From Candidatus Atribacteria bacterium (GTDB taxonomy: Bacteria > Atribacterota > Phoenicimicrobiia > Phoenicimicrobiales > Phoenicimicrobiaceae), in assembly GCA_003513845.1 (NCBI GenBank), contig DOTB01000003.1, positions 1 to 64,000 of the forward strand: a stretch of 64,000 nucleotides of DNA, written 5' to 3'. The translations under genes were made by a program, and so were the position numbers. Shown here in pieces: positions 42,920 through 51,398 of the stretch; the first letter of the stretch is position 1, and the number at the start of each line of letters is the position of its first letter. The notes beneath the pieces are model-generated. The model did no database searches, was not told the origin of the DNA, and saw only the letters and a program-made list of their open reading frames with translations.

Positions 42920-43984
42920 TTATGGTCTTTTATTATCTACTCCGGCTTCTTCAAAAGTAGCCATTTCATTTAATATTTTAACCCCAGCCTCAATAAAACT
43001 GATACCTAAAGTTGCACCGGTTCCTTCTCCAAGTCGCATACCAAGATCAAACATCGGAACCTTTCCTAAATATTCAAGAGCAATTTTATGCCCTCTTTCC
43101 ACCGAATTATGACTCGCAAATATATAATCCTTAACTACCGGTGCTAATTTAATGGCAATTAAAGCACTTGCACAAGAAATAAATCCATCAATTACAATAG
43201 GAACTCGATGGGAAGCAGCAGCTAAAATACAGCCTACTAAGCCACCAATTTCCAAACCTCCTATTTTAGATAAAACATCGAGACCATCCTCCGGGTCAGG
43301 ATGATTAACTTCTATCGCTTGTTTAATCACTCTTATTTTATTTTTAAGTTGGCCTTCGTCTATCCCGGTCCCTCGACCGGTAACCTCCTCAACCTTAGAT
43401 TTAGTCAAACAAGCTACTATAGCACTACTGGGGGTAGTATTAGCAATTCCCATTTCTCCTAAACCTATAATGTCAATTCCATTTCTATTTAATTCATCTT
43501 CAAATACTTCAATTCCGGCAATTATTGCTCTTTCCGCTTCCTCTTTGCTCATAGCCGGCCCCTGAGCTATGTTTTTTGTACCATAGGCAATTTTTTTTAC
43601 AATTATCCCTTGGTCAAGAGGAAAGTCATTAGCTACTCCTATATCTACTACTATAATTTTTGCTCCTATATGTCGGGCTAATACATTGATACCCGCTCCT
43701 CCCCGAATAAAATTATACACCATTTGAAAGGTAACTTCTTGGGGAAAGGCACTCACCCTCTCTTGAGCAACTCCATGATCCCCAGCCATCACAAATATTA
43801 CTTTTCTTTTAATTCTCGGCAAAAGAGTCCCAGAAATTCCTACTATTTGGCTGGCAAAATCTTCCAATCTCCCCAAACTTCCCTGGGGCTTGGTAAGGTT
43901 ATCCAATTTTTCCTGGGCTCTTTTCATCAATTCAAAATTAATTGGTTTAATATTTTGAATAATTTCTGCTATTTTTTCATTCAT
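42920..43984 (-). CDS. cobT: Nicotinate-nucleotide--dimethylbenzimidazole phosphoribosyltransferase (CobT)
   Basis: The 354-residue enzyme makes alpha-ribazole phosphate for the lower ligand of cobalamin. Family motifs are LTKPQGSLGRLEDFA near 30-44, FVMAGDHGVAQERVSAFPQEVT near 64-85, IGLGEMGIANTTPSSAI near 173-189, and the catalytic Glu in LGMRLGEGTGATLG near 317-330. It overlaps the upstream phosphatase gene by 8 nt. Confidence 0.96.
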   Translation of the reverse strand: MNEKIAEIIQNIKPINFELMKRAQEKLDNLTKPQGSLGRLEDFASQIVGISGTLLPRIKRKVIFVMAGDHGVAQERVSAFPQEVTFQMVYNFIRGGAGINVLARHIGAKIIVVDIGVANDFPLDQGIIVKKIAYGTKNIAQGPAMSKEEAERAIIAGIEVFEDELNRNGIDIIGLGEMGIANTTPSSAIVACLTKSKVEEVTGRGTGIDEGQLKNKIRVIKQAIEVNHPDPEDGLDVLSKIGGLEIGGLVGCILAAASHRVPIVIDGFISCASALIAIKLAPVVKDYIFASHNSVERGHKIALEYLGKVPMFDLGMRLGEGTGATLGISFIEAGVKILNEMATFEEAGVDNKRP

Positions 43985-44660
43985 CTTTCTTTTCCTCTAC
44001 GTCAGTATTTAAACTATTTCCCCACCAATCTTCAAGATGAGAAGTATCATTTATCAGAGTAACAACGGGCTTATTATAATCGTAATAATTTATAATATTT
44101 AAAGCAGTTGAATATTGCTCTATATTCCACATATATTTCAATTCCATATTTAAGGCATTACATAGGATAACTCGTATAGTCCCACCATGAGAGACTAGCC
44201 CAATTGTTTTATCTTTATCTGTCTTTTTGTGCTCTTCCAAAATTTTGTTTAATTCGGTCATCACCCGATTATTTAAGTCCACTAAGCTCTCTCCTTGAGG
44301 AATGTTGATTTCTTCCTTAATATTTTCTAACCAAGATTTGATTTCATAGCCATTCCCATATCTGGCCATAACTTCCTCAAAGGTATACCCTTCCCATATC
44401 CCAAAATTCATTTCTCTTAAATTTGAATTTGATATAATATCTATTCCTCGAGACCTGAAAACAATCTCTGCAGTATGTCGAGCCCTCTTTAAATCACTAC
44501 AGTAAACTACATCCACAGGTAGTTCTTTCAAACGGTAGGCCAATCTCTCCGCTTGCCATATCCCTTTTTTAGTTAAATTTACATCTTGAAACCCAGAAAA
44601 TTTTCTTTGGACATTACCTTTACTCTCTCCATGACGAATCAAAATTAACTTTATTGCCAT
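43977..44660 (-). CDS. cobC: Histidine phosphatase family protein, probable alpha-ribazole phosphatase (CobC)
   Basis: The 227-residue protein has the RHG motif LILIRHGESKGNVQRKFSG near residues 5-23, a second catalytic Arg in YCSDLKRARHTAEI near 54-67, Glu in LREMNFGIWEGYTF near 80-95 and the second His in LVSHGGTIRVILCN near 155-168. The fold alone does not fix the substrate. Overlap with cobT and position behind a cobalamin riboswitch support alpha-ribazole 5'-phosphate. A MITE-like element fills the space between the riboswitch and its start. Confidence 0.88.
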   Translation of the reverse strand: MAIKLILIRHGESKGNVQRKFSGFQDVNLTKKGIWQAERLAYRLKELPVDVVYCSDLKRARHTAEIVFRSRGIDIISNSNLREMNFGIWEGYTFEEVMARYGNGYEIKSWLENIKEEINIPQGESLVDLNNRVMTELNKILEEHKKTDKDKTIGLVSHGGTIRVILCNALNMELKYMWNIEQYSTALNIINYYDYNKPVVTLINDTSHLEDWWGNSLNTDVEEKKDE

Positions 44661-44710
44661 TACTATAAGCGCTCTCCTTTTCTTATTGTTCTATATTACA
44701 GAAGAATTTA

Positions 44711-44958
44711 TATATAGTTATTTCCCAAAAAGCTAAAATATTTTCAACAGATTGTATATAGGATACCATGCAGATAATAATTTCATAGTAAATTATAATT
44801 TTAGTCATAATTAAGTTGTAGGGGCACAATGAATTGTGCCCTCTTAATATTATTACCTAATTTCCCCTGTGGGCACGATGCATCGTGCCCCTACCTTAAC
44901 GAGACATCATACCCCTACATTACTATTTTGTCTACTTTTTGAGTTACAATCATATATA
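44711..44958 (-). mobile_element. MITE-like element, copy 2, between riboswitch and cobC
   Basis: Reverse-complement copy of 6771-6977 with near-identical interior. Read on the minus strand it starts ATATATGATTGTAACTCAAAAAG and ends CTTTTTGGGAAATAACTATATAT, giving terminal inverted repeats of about 24 nt with 17 matches. It is longer than copy 1 by an added GGTATGATGTCTCGTTAAGG piece. It carries two GGGCAC/GTGCCC hairpins. It sits in the cobC leader between the riboswitch terminator and the start codon. Confidence 0.75.
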
Positions 44959-44970
44959 AAAGATAATAAA

Positions 44971-45005
44971 AAATATCAGTCTCTTTTTCCACGAAGAGAT
45001 GATTC
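44971..45005 (-). terminator. Probable terminator of the truncated cobalamin riboswitch
   Basis: On the minus strand ATCTCTTCGTGGAAAAAGAGACTGAT is followed by ATTTTTTATT. The CTCTT/AAGAG stem with a run of T resembles the hairpin after the btuFCD riboswitch in both loop (CGTGGA) and position. Confidence 0.65.
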
Positions 45006-45011
45006 TATATT

Positions 45012-45137
45012 TATAAACTGGTAGGTCTCCTGGCTCAGGGGTCAATCTAATCGCTGTGCCTTCCCATCAGCAATTAATTCTGATTGCTGGACAGTGGCGC
45101 CTATTACAGCTTTCGTCACCCATTACAGTAGCAGGTC
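45012..45137 (-). promoter_or_regulatory. 5'-truncated cobalamin riboswitch upstream of cobC-cobT-cobU-cobS
   Basis: On the minus strand the element reads CCTGCTACTGTAATGGGTGACGAAAGCTGTAATA, GCGCCACTGTCCAGCAATCAG, TGCTGATGGGAAGGCACAGCGATTAGATTGACCCCTGAGCCAGGAGACCTACC. The right two-thirds with B12 box are intact and match the btuFCD riboswitch closely. The left part (P1 5' strand, GGGAA segment and GGTGAAAATCCACC hairpin) is missing. In its place is AT-rich DNA that is duplicated at 47625-47710. Ligand binding and P1 closure are therefore doubtful. Confidence 0.88.
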
Positions 45138-45220
45138 TCTTTTTTGATCAAAATTAATAAAATATATTTTAAAAATTAATTAATCTTTTAAGGAATTAAA
45201 CCATTTTATTTTCTATATAA
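45137..45220. repeat. Direct repeat, copy 1 (covers the 3' end of arsC)
   Basis: CTCTTTTTTGATCAAAATTAAT through GGAATTAAACCATTTTATTTTCTATA is repeated almost exactly at 47625-47710, same orientation, with about 95% identity by eye. Its left edge is the breakpoint of the cobalamin riboswitch and its right edge lies inside the last codons of arsC. Confidence 0.8.
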
Positions 45221-45612
45221 AACTTTATTTTATCTCGTACTTTCCGAAATGCTTGAACAACTTCTTCTTCGCTCCCTTGAGCTTTAGCAGGATCTTCTAT
45301 TGCCCAATGGATTCTTTTGACTTTCCTTGGGAAAATAGGACATCTTTCAGCCGCATCTCCACACAAAGTAACTACCATATCTATCTCATTAATAGGGATG
45401 TCTGATAAACTTTTTGATTTTTGAGAAGAGATATCAATGCCTATTTCATGCATAACTTTTATTGCCATAGGATGTATCCCCTTCGGTTCTAACCCTGCAC
45501 TAAAAATTTTTTTATCTTTGGGCAGCATCTTTCTAGCCAATCCTTCTGCCATCTGGCTGCGACAAGAATTCCCGCTGCATAAAAATAATATTCCTTTTTT
45601 TGAAACAACCAT
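45196..45612 (-). CDS. arsC: Thioredoxin-coupled arsenate reductase / low-molecular-weight phosphatase-like (ArsC)
   Basis: The 138-residue protein has the phosphatase loop FLCSGNSCRSQMAEG near residues 10-24 (C-x5-R), and the redox pair in VVTLCGDAAERCPIFP near 79-94 plus IEDPAKAQGSEEE near 106-118. The C...C pair with the N-terminal nucleophile is the arrangement of thioredoxin-linked arsenate reductases. No arsB, acr3 or arsR is adjacent. The last codons lie in a direct repeat, so the terminal residues may have been altered. Confidence 0.9.
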   Translation of the reverse strand: MVVSKKGILFLCSGNSCRSQMAEGLARKMLPKDKKIFSAGLEPKGIHPMAIKVMHEIGIDISSQKSKSLSDIPINEIDMVVTLCGDAAERCPIFPRKVKRIHWAIEDPAKAQGSEEEVVQAFRKVRDKIKFYIENKMV

Positions 45613-45930
45613 TTTTTACCTCTTGCCCTTAATAAAAATATAAAAAAACAGGGACAAACATCTGTTTATTTAAAATACGGTACTTAATTGCCCATTTTTA
45701 AAAAATTTAAGCCTCAAGATTTATACTTGCAAAAGCAGGCAAAGGCACCACTTTCCGTATGTATCTCGGGAACGTTTCTGAAGGTGCACTAAATCCCTAA
45801 AACTTCAACTAACCAGTCAAGAAATTCCTCAAGTCCTATTAAACCTTATTGAATTTACGTTAAAAACTGGTAAATTACTAAGCTGTTATCAATATTCCCT
45901 GTGGTATTCAGAAGAAAATGGAATATGTCC
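45613..45930. other. Spacer between the HD-GYP gene and arsC
   Basis: No gene seen. GGGACAAACATCTGTTT (45648) and TGGAATATGTCCCTATTT (45910) belong to the GGGACA repeat family. GGCACCACTTTCC near 45740 and GAAGGTGCAC near 45779 could pair, but no known RNA class was recognised. Confidence 0.4.
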
Positions 45931-47442
45931 CTATTTAAAAGTAAATCCTTTTTTCCCAAAGAGCTTCAAACAGGCATCTACTACTTCCGGGTCATAGAGG
46001 ATGCCTCTGTTCTGCGAGATTTCCTCCAAGGCTTTATCTATTCCAAGAGCTGGTCTATAAGGACGATGAGAGGACATTGCTTCTACTACATCAGCTACCC
46101 CTAAGATGCGGGCTTCTAAGAGGATCTCCTCGCCCTTTAGACCCTGGGGATATCCTGAACCATCTAACCTTTCATGGTGTTGGAGGATAATTTGGGCAAT
46201 AGGATAGGGGAATTCTATGGATTTTAAGATATCATATCCTACTTGGGAATGTCCTTTAATTAGGCTAAATTCTACATTAGTTAATTCGGTAGGTTTACTT
46301 AAAATTTCAGTGGGCAGACCAATCTTCCCGATATCATGGATTAAAGAGGCTATTCTTATCCCCTCAATCTTATCTTCAAAAAGACCTAATTCCTGGGCAA
46401 GGGTAACAGCTAATTGGCAGACTTTATGCTGATGACCGGAGGTATAGGGATCTCTTGTCTCTATTATCTTGGACATACTATCGATAGCTGCATTCATAGT
46501 CTTCTTTATTCTTTCCTCCGCATGCTTACGTTTGGTGATATCCGTTAAAGAAGCTATGCTCTTTTTGGTATTAGGTATTACCACTATTCTTACAAATATG
46601 TCTTTTACCCTGCCTTTTTTATCTATCAAACGAAATTCATACTCTGTTGGTGCTTCGTCTTCGGCTTTTTTTCTTTCACTATGATACTTTTTCATTCTTT
46701 CTAAATCTTCTGGAACAATAAATTCTGTCCATTTCATCTTGTTTTCAATTTCATCTTTAGTATATCCACTTAATTTCTCGCCCTCTTTATTAATCATAGA
46801 AATTGTTGTGTCTTCTTCAATAATTATCATAGCAGTACCGGTATTTTCAAATAAAGTTCGATATCTTTCTTCTGATTCTACCAGGGCTCCTTCTATCTTC
46901 TGGTACTCGGTTAGCGCTTGTTGAAATTTTTCAAATAACCGGGTGTTTTCTAAAGCGACCGCAGCTATATTAACTAAAGGTTGTAATTTTTTGATATCAC
47001 CTTTCTTGAATTTACCTGGAATATGACTATCTAAATTCAATAACCCAATAACTCTTCCTTTTATACAGATAGGCATAGATAAACGTGATTTTATCCAGCT
47101 GGTTTCCTTAAAAATAATCCATTGGTGATTTTTATAAGTATCTGAAATTAACAGGGGCCTTGCTTTTTCAATTGTTTTTTTTTCTAAAGGAAGTTCCTCC
47201 AATAAATGAGCAAAACTATTTACAAACTTTTTACCACCATATTTATCATATCCAATTGAATAAACATTGTATATTTTCCCTTTTTCAATAAGATTAATAT
47301 TACAAGCAGAATAAGGAATAAGGAGTTTTGTTTGCTGAAATATTTCCTCTAATACATCTGTAAGGCTGATTTTTGAGGTAAGCGCAAGAGCAACTTTGGT
47401 TAATACCTTAAGTTGTGCTTTATTCTTTTTCATATCTTTCAT
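45931..47442 (-). CDS. GAF-PAS-HD-GYP protein, probable c-di-GMP phosphodiesterase
   Basis: The 503-residue protein begins with a GAF domain (about 20-170), followed by a PAS domain (about 190-310, ERYRTLFENTGTAMIIIEED, KGRVKDIFVRIVVIP) and a C-terminal HD-GYP domain (about 325-495). The last has the His-Asp metal pair in IASLIHDIGKIGLP near 376-389 and HHERLDGSGYPQGLKGEEIL near 430-449. HD-GYP proteins hydrolyse c-di-GMP. It is the only c-di-GMP enzyme in the window and complements the c-di-GMP riboswitch at 2905-2991. No transmembrane segment is seen, so it should sense cytoplasmic signals. Confidence 0.93.
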   Translation of the reverse strand: MKDMKKNKAQLKVLTKVALALTSKISLTDVLEEIFQQTKLLIPYSACNINLIEKGKIYNVYSIGYDKYGGKKFVNSFAHLLEELPLEKKTIEKARPLLISDTYKNHQWIIFKETSWIKSRLSMPICIKGRVIGLLNLDSHIPGKFKKGDIKKLQPLVNIAAVALENTRLFEKFQQALTEYQKIEGALVESEERYRTLFENTGTAMIIIEEDTTISMINKEGEKLSGYTKDEIENKMKWTEFIVPEDLERMKKYHSERKKAEDEAPTEYEFRLIDKKGRVKDIFVRIVVIPNTKKSIASLTDITKRKHAEERIKKTMNAAIDSMSKIIETRDPYTSGHQHKVCQLAVTLAQELGLFEDKIEGIRIASLIHDIGKIGLPTEILSKPTELTNVEFSLIKGHSQVGYDILKSIEFPYPIAQIILQHHERLDGSGYPQGLKGEEILLEARILGVADVVEAMSSHRPYRPALGIDKALEEISQNRGILYDPEVVDACLKLFGKKGFTFK

Positions 47443-47624
47443 TTTTTTATGCCTCTATAGGAATATATAATTATTTATATAATAGTATTTCCATCAGGTT
47501 TTATATATGATAAGTTACGGAAGTTTCATAACAAATTATGAATTTTTAGCTATAATTATGTTGTAAGGCCACAATTCTTATTAACCTCATATATTATTGG
47601 TATACTACAAAGATCTTAAAAATC
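47443..47624. repeat. Spacer with a degenerate MITE-like fragment
   Basis: CATAACAAATTATGAATTTTTAGCTATAATTATGTTGTAAGGCCACAATTCTT at 47527-47579 matches the interior of the MITE-like element (AGTAAATTATAATTTTAGTCATAATTAAGTTGTAGGGGCACAATTC) with many changes. No gene is seen. Confidence 0.5.
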
Positions 47625-47710
47625 CTCTTTTTTGATCAAAATTAATGAATATATTTTAAAAATTAATTAATCTTTTAAGGAATTAAACCATTTTTATTTT
47701 CTATAAAAAA
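47625..47710. repeat. Direct repeat, copy 2
   Basis: Second copy of the 45137-45220 sequence, same orientation. It carries the arsC-terminal codons but no further arsC sequence. Together the copies bracket the arsC and HD-GYP genes, a 2.4-kb segment. Confidence 0.8.
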
Positions 47711-48290
47711 ATAGGGACAGTCACTTGTTTATTTCAAAACGCATGACAAAACAACATCTCATACTTCTCTTTTTTAGGAGTTTATATATAGGGGTAAGTT
47801 TTGAAATATCACTCTTTACGCACTCCATTTTCTTTAATATCAAGATAGAGCATTTGTACAATATTTCCTTATTAAATGGACACAGAAAGCTCCTTTCCTA
47901 TAAAAAATATTTTTTATAATTATATCACAGAGATTTGACTACATTATGGCAACAATAGGTGAAAAAATTATATTCTTGTAATTTTTTTAAAGAGGGGCAG
48001 GTTATTTATTTTCTTAGTATAAATGCGGGAGAACAAAATAAGTCTGTCCCCTTTTACCACGCCCTGGTATACCAAGTCTCGCAATGACAGAGCAGGTCAG
48101 ATGAATTTGACCCCTACCTTTTAATTTTAATAATACGACAAATGGGTGGGGGAATCCTTCTTTTTCGGAAAATTATAGGAGAAATATTTACCAAATTACC
48201 CCAATAGATAGTGTAGCGTAAGTGCCATAGGTAGAGCGGAAGTAACACTTGGTTGGTCATTCCGCACTTGATACGGAATCCATAAGAAAA
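47711..48290. other. Gene-free spacer with scattered repeat words
   Basis: A 64-codon plus-strand frame has no family and poor codon use. GTCTGTCCCC (48040), TCTCGCAATGACAGAGC (48079) and the GGTCATTCCGCACTTGATACGGAATCCATAAG copy (48251-48286) are repeat words seen elsewhere. The last abuts the transporter stop codon. Confidence 0.6.
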
Positions 48291-49258
48291 TTACTTTGAT
48301 AATAAATCTTTAATCTGTTTTTCCGGATACCGGGTCATAATTATAAATCCTAAAAGAGCTACTATGCTTCCCAATACCGGAGCTAATCTTACTCCCATAG
48401 GGTTACTAACATCTTTTCCGAAAATAGAATATAAAAGAGCAAGGCTTGCAGTAGAAAGCCCTAAATTGAGTTTCATAAAGAAGCCCTGGACACCAAAATA
48501 CATAGCTTCTCTTCTCTCGCCAGTCTTTTCATAATCAACATCGCAAAGTTCAGAAAGAATCACTTTGGGAATAATTATTAGAATTGCTGTGGGGAAGCCC
48601 ATAAGTCCTGTAACGACCAGTCCCCATAATTTAGGGTTAACCGGAACCAGACCGGTAAGAGATAAGAGAATAGAAAATATAGAGAATAAGCCAAGGCTAA
48701 CAATCATTATGACCTTCTTCCCAAAAGTCTTCGTTAAGAATCCTACAATCGGAAAACAGATAGCAGCCACAATAAAAAGGATAGTAAACATATTACTGGC
48801 AAAAGCCTCATCAGCTCGCATTAGAGTAATCACAATAGGTATGGCGGATGAGCGAACAATATTAAAAAGAAACCATAGAGACATATTTGCCAGAAGGTAG
48901 ATGATAAAAAATTTATTTTTTACCGTTTTTTTAAAAGAGTCAATAAGAGGAACTTTACTGGGTTTGGCACTGGAAAATCTTTTCTCATCTACAACAAATA
49001 CAGCCGTATATAATAATAGAGCCCCAAGAATAGCCAGACAAATAACCATTTTCCGGTAAGATTCTACATAACTAGCGTTTTGTCTAAAAAAAGTCAAAAG
49101 TAGAGGACCGCCAATCATTACCACTGCTGAACCAATTAGGGAGAAGTATCCTTGAGCTGTGGTTATGCCAATTCGAGCTTTCTCATTATGCCCTAATTCA
49201 GGTATTAAGGCAAGGTAGGGAACAACGTATACAGTAAAGAAAAAGCCTCTTACCTTTA
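48291..49258 (-). pseudogene. N-terminally truncated GPH/MFS-type transporter
   Basis: The open part (277 codons from 49124) encodes the last seven or so helices of a glycoside-pentoside-hexuronide-type symporter, with YEKTGERREAMYFGVQGFFMKLNLGLS near 205-231 typical of the family. The same frame stays open upstream to about 49250 and adds FTVYVVPYLALIPELGHNEKARIGIT, a conserved loop, but with no start codon. A separate ATG with AAGGAG at 49274 begins MEEFKGKR in another frame and stops. About 100 N-terminal residues of a normal protein are missing, so this is a deletion derivative and probably inactive. Confidence 0.78.
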
Positions 49259-49337
49259 AATTCTTCCATCTCCTTCTCCTTTCTTAGAAATCCTATTACC
49301 AGTAATTCGTTTTCTAAATACTTTTAAATTTCGTTCT

Positions 49338-49425
49338 ACAATTGCAATGAGCGAAGCGACAAAGCAATCACTTAATTTGTAAGCACTTGAGATTGCTTCG
49401 CTATCGCTCGCAATGACAAATCATT
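49338..49425. repeat. GCAATGAGCGAAGCGACAAAGCAATC inverted element
   Basis: CAATGAGCGAAGCGACAAAGCAATC and GATTGCTTCGCTATCGCTCGCAATG form an interrupted inverted repeat with about 25-nt arms. A decayed relative lies at 27920-28010. The form resembles short palindromic intergenic elements common in many bacteria. Confidence 0.7.
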
Positions 49426-49462
49426 GTGATATTATTAAGAAAATGCTTTACCAGTTGTCAAT

Positions 49463-50542
49463 TTATATTATATTATAGGTTTTCTCAACATATTTTTCTT
49501 CAAATTCAACATTCTTATCTTCGTGATATTCTGCCTTTTCTCTTTCTTTATATAATTTTTTAATATCAATTTCACCTGTAACCAAGCTATCTCCCTCATA
49601 ATGAGGAGATAAAGATACCACTCCATCTTTATTTGGAGTCATTGACCAGGGGGCAAAGATACTTGCCTTTCCGGTAAAATGCATACCGAAAATCCATCCA
49701 TTTAAGGAGGATTTCAAACCATATAGATATGATTCTTGCACTCTGGGCCAAATTCCTCTTAGAGCTTTCCAAAGATTATATTCTTCTAAATTAGCAATGG
49801 GTAAAATAACTATATCCGCTCCTATCTCTCTGGCGATACGGAAAGTCTCAAAGTAAGTAGCATCCATACAAATAGGGCATACTACCTTACTAAAAGGCAA
49901 AGAATACACCTCCATATTATTAGCTCTTTTTGTTCCTAATTTAACCTCAAAATCAGTAAGGTGTATTTTCTTTTGAGTCCCTATTAAATTTCCCTCGGGC
50001 CCAAAGAGAGAACCAACATTATAAATTCCTTCTTTCTCCTTTAAAATATAACTTCCGGTATAAATATATATTCCATATTCCTTCGCTAAAAAAGAAAAAA
50101 TTCTTTTAATTCCTCCCTCTATTGGCTTAGCAACTCCTTTAAAAAGGGTAGTCAGTAAATGGTTACTCCCTTTTAAATGAGATTCATCATTCCTATTTTT
50201 AACCTTCATCGCTTTTTTATTTAAAGTTTGATTCAATAAATTAAAGCCAGGTATTAAACCGAACAAATCAAAAAAGTTATATTCCGGGAAGACAATCAGA
50301 TGACTATCTTCTTTGGCAGCTTGGTCTATAAAACTGCAAAGCATATCTATATATCTCTCGATGCTATTTACCAAATGAATCTGCCTTTGGACACAGGAAA
50401 CCCGAACATTTTTCGAATCAATATCTTCTGAAAGTCTTCTTCTTACTACCCTTAATTGCTGGCAATATTTTTCTATTCTTTCTGAGGATATTTTTTTGTT
50501 AAACCATTTTTCTATCAAGACTTCTATATTCACGACACCCAT
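49463..50542 (-). CDS. Carbon-nitrogen hydrolase (nitrilase superfamily), catalytically intact
   Basis: The 359-residue protein has a roughly 40-residue N-terminal extension, then the nitrilase-type amidase fold. The catalytic triad is present: Glu in LIVFPEYNFF near 83, Lys in IGTQKKIHLTDFE near 195, Cys in VVCPICMDATYFETFR near 226. A long insert (residues about 95-140) separates the first two. Relatives hydrolyse amides or nitriles; the substrate is unknown. ATG follows AAAGGAAG and overlaps the preceding paralogue by 44 nt, so the two are coupled and may form a complex. Confidence 0.88.
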   Translation of the reverse strand: MGVVNIEVLIEKWFNKKISSERIEKYCQQLRVVRRRLSEDIDSKNVRVSCVQRQIHLVNSIERYIDMLCSFIDQAAKEDSHLIVFPEYNFFDLFGLIPGFNLLNQTLNKKAMKVKNRNDESHLKGSNHLLTTLFKGVAKPIEGGIKRIFSFLAKEYGIYIYTGSYILKEKEGIYNVGSLFGPEGNLIGTQKKIHLTDFEVKLGTKRANNMEVYSLPFSKVVCPICMDATYFETFRIAREIGADIVILPIANLEEYNLWKALRGIWPRVQESYLYGLKSSLNGWIFGMHFTGKASIFAPWSMTPNKDGVVSLSPHYEGDSLVTGEIDIKKLYKEREKAEYHEDKNVEFEEKYVEKTYNII

Positions 50543-51398
50543 CTTCCTTTAAATGTTTAAACATTTTCATCTGCCAATAAAATTCTCGATTCAATTGGGA
50601 CAGCACATCAAATTTGGAAATTGCTTTTTTTCTTTGCTCATTATCCAATTGGGTAACTATTAAACTTTTTTGTCCTCTACTTCTCTCTAAATATCCATCT
50701 CCCTTTTTAGTCATTTCCAAAGGAGCATAAATAACCGATTCTCCCCAAAAACTTTGCTCTCCCAGGAATCCATTAAATCCGCTCTCTACCGCAAAGAATT
50801 GATTCTGCTGGACTTCCTGCCATATACCACTAATTTGCAAAGAACGGTTCTTTTCTCCTATAAATCCTATCGGAGACAGAACAATATCTGCACCCCTTAA
50901 AGCCACCATTCTGGAGACCTGGGGATAAAAAACATCAGTGGAAATTATTAAGGCCAGTTTCCAATCTTTTATCTCTTTTAATTCAATCTTTGTACCCCGA
51001 GAAAATCCCAATTCTCTTTCCCAGCAGGCTAAATAAATTTGCCGCTGCTTAAACTGAACTTCTCCATCTATTATCAGGCAGGATTCATGATAGATATTGC
51101 CTTTTTCTTTTTGCCAGTAACTTCCGGGACAAATTGCCATATTGTAATTTTGAGATAAAGTTTTAACCTGTTCGATATATTCCCCGGCATCTGATTTGTT
51201 TATTAAACTCCTTACACTTCTATTATCTGGGCAGCTCAGTTGCTGATAAAAACACCCTGTAAATCCAGGAAAGACGATTATGTCAACCTGTTCTTTTGCC
51301 GCTCTTCCCAGATATTCTTTTATTTTATCGACCAGGGTCCTGGGTTTATCTATTCTTTTCCATTCATTCTTTTGCCATTCTACTGAAGCTACCTTCAT
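50499..51398 (-). CDS. Carbon-nitrogen hydrolase-like protein lacking the catalytic triad
   Basis: The 299-residue protein aligns with the following paralogue and keeps the fold, but each triad position is changed. The Glu loop reads IIVFPGFTGCF (Gly for Glu), the Lys loop reads FKQRQIYLACWE without the Lys at the expected place, and the nucleophile loop reads LALIISTDVFYPQVSR (Ser for Cys). These are parallel losses in an otherwise undamaged gene, suggesting a non-catalytic partner. It lies directly between a 90-residue orphan gene and the active paralogue. Confidence 0.82.
   Translation of the reverse strand: MKVASVEWQKNEWKRIDKPRTLVDKIKEYLGRAAKEQVDIIVFPGFTGCFYQQLSCPDNRSVRSLINKSDAGEYIEQVKTLSQNYNMAICPGSYWQKEKGNIYHESCLIIDGEVQFKQRQIYLACWERELGFSRGTKIELKEIKDWKLALIISTDVFYPQVSRMVALRGADIVLSPIGFIGEKNRSLQISGIWQEVQQNQFFAVESGFNGFLGEQSFWGESVIYAPLEMTKKGDGYLERSRGQKSLIVTQLDNEQRKKAISKFDVLSQLNREFYWQMKMFKHLKEDGCREYRSLDRKMV

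Noticed and set aside
45740-45790. Possible second c-di-GMP or other riboswitch (GGCAAAGGCACC...GAAGGTGC)
   Set aside because: It lacks the GACGCAAAG core and any known aptamer order; only a weak stem can be drawn.
47725-47919. 64-codon plus-strand frame
   Set aside because: No family match, poor codon pattern and located in a repeat-littered spacer; most likely chance in AT-rich DNA.
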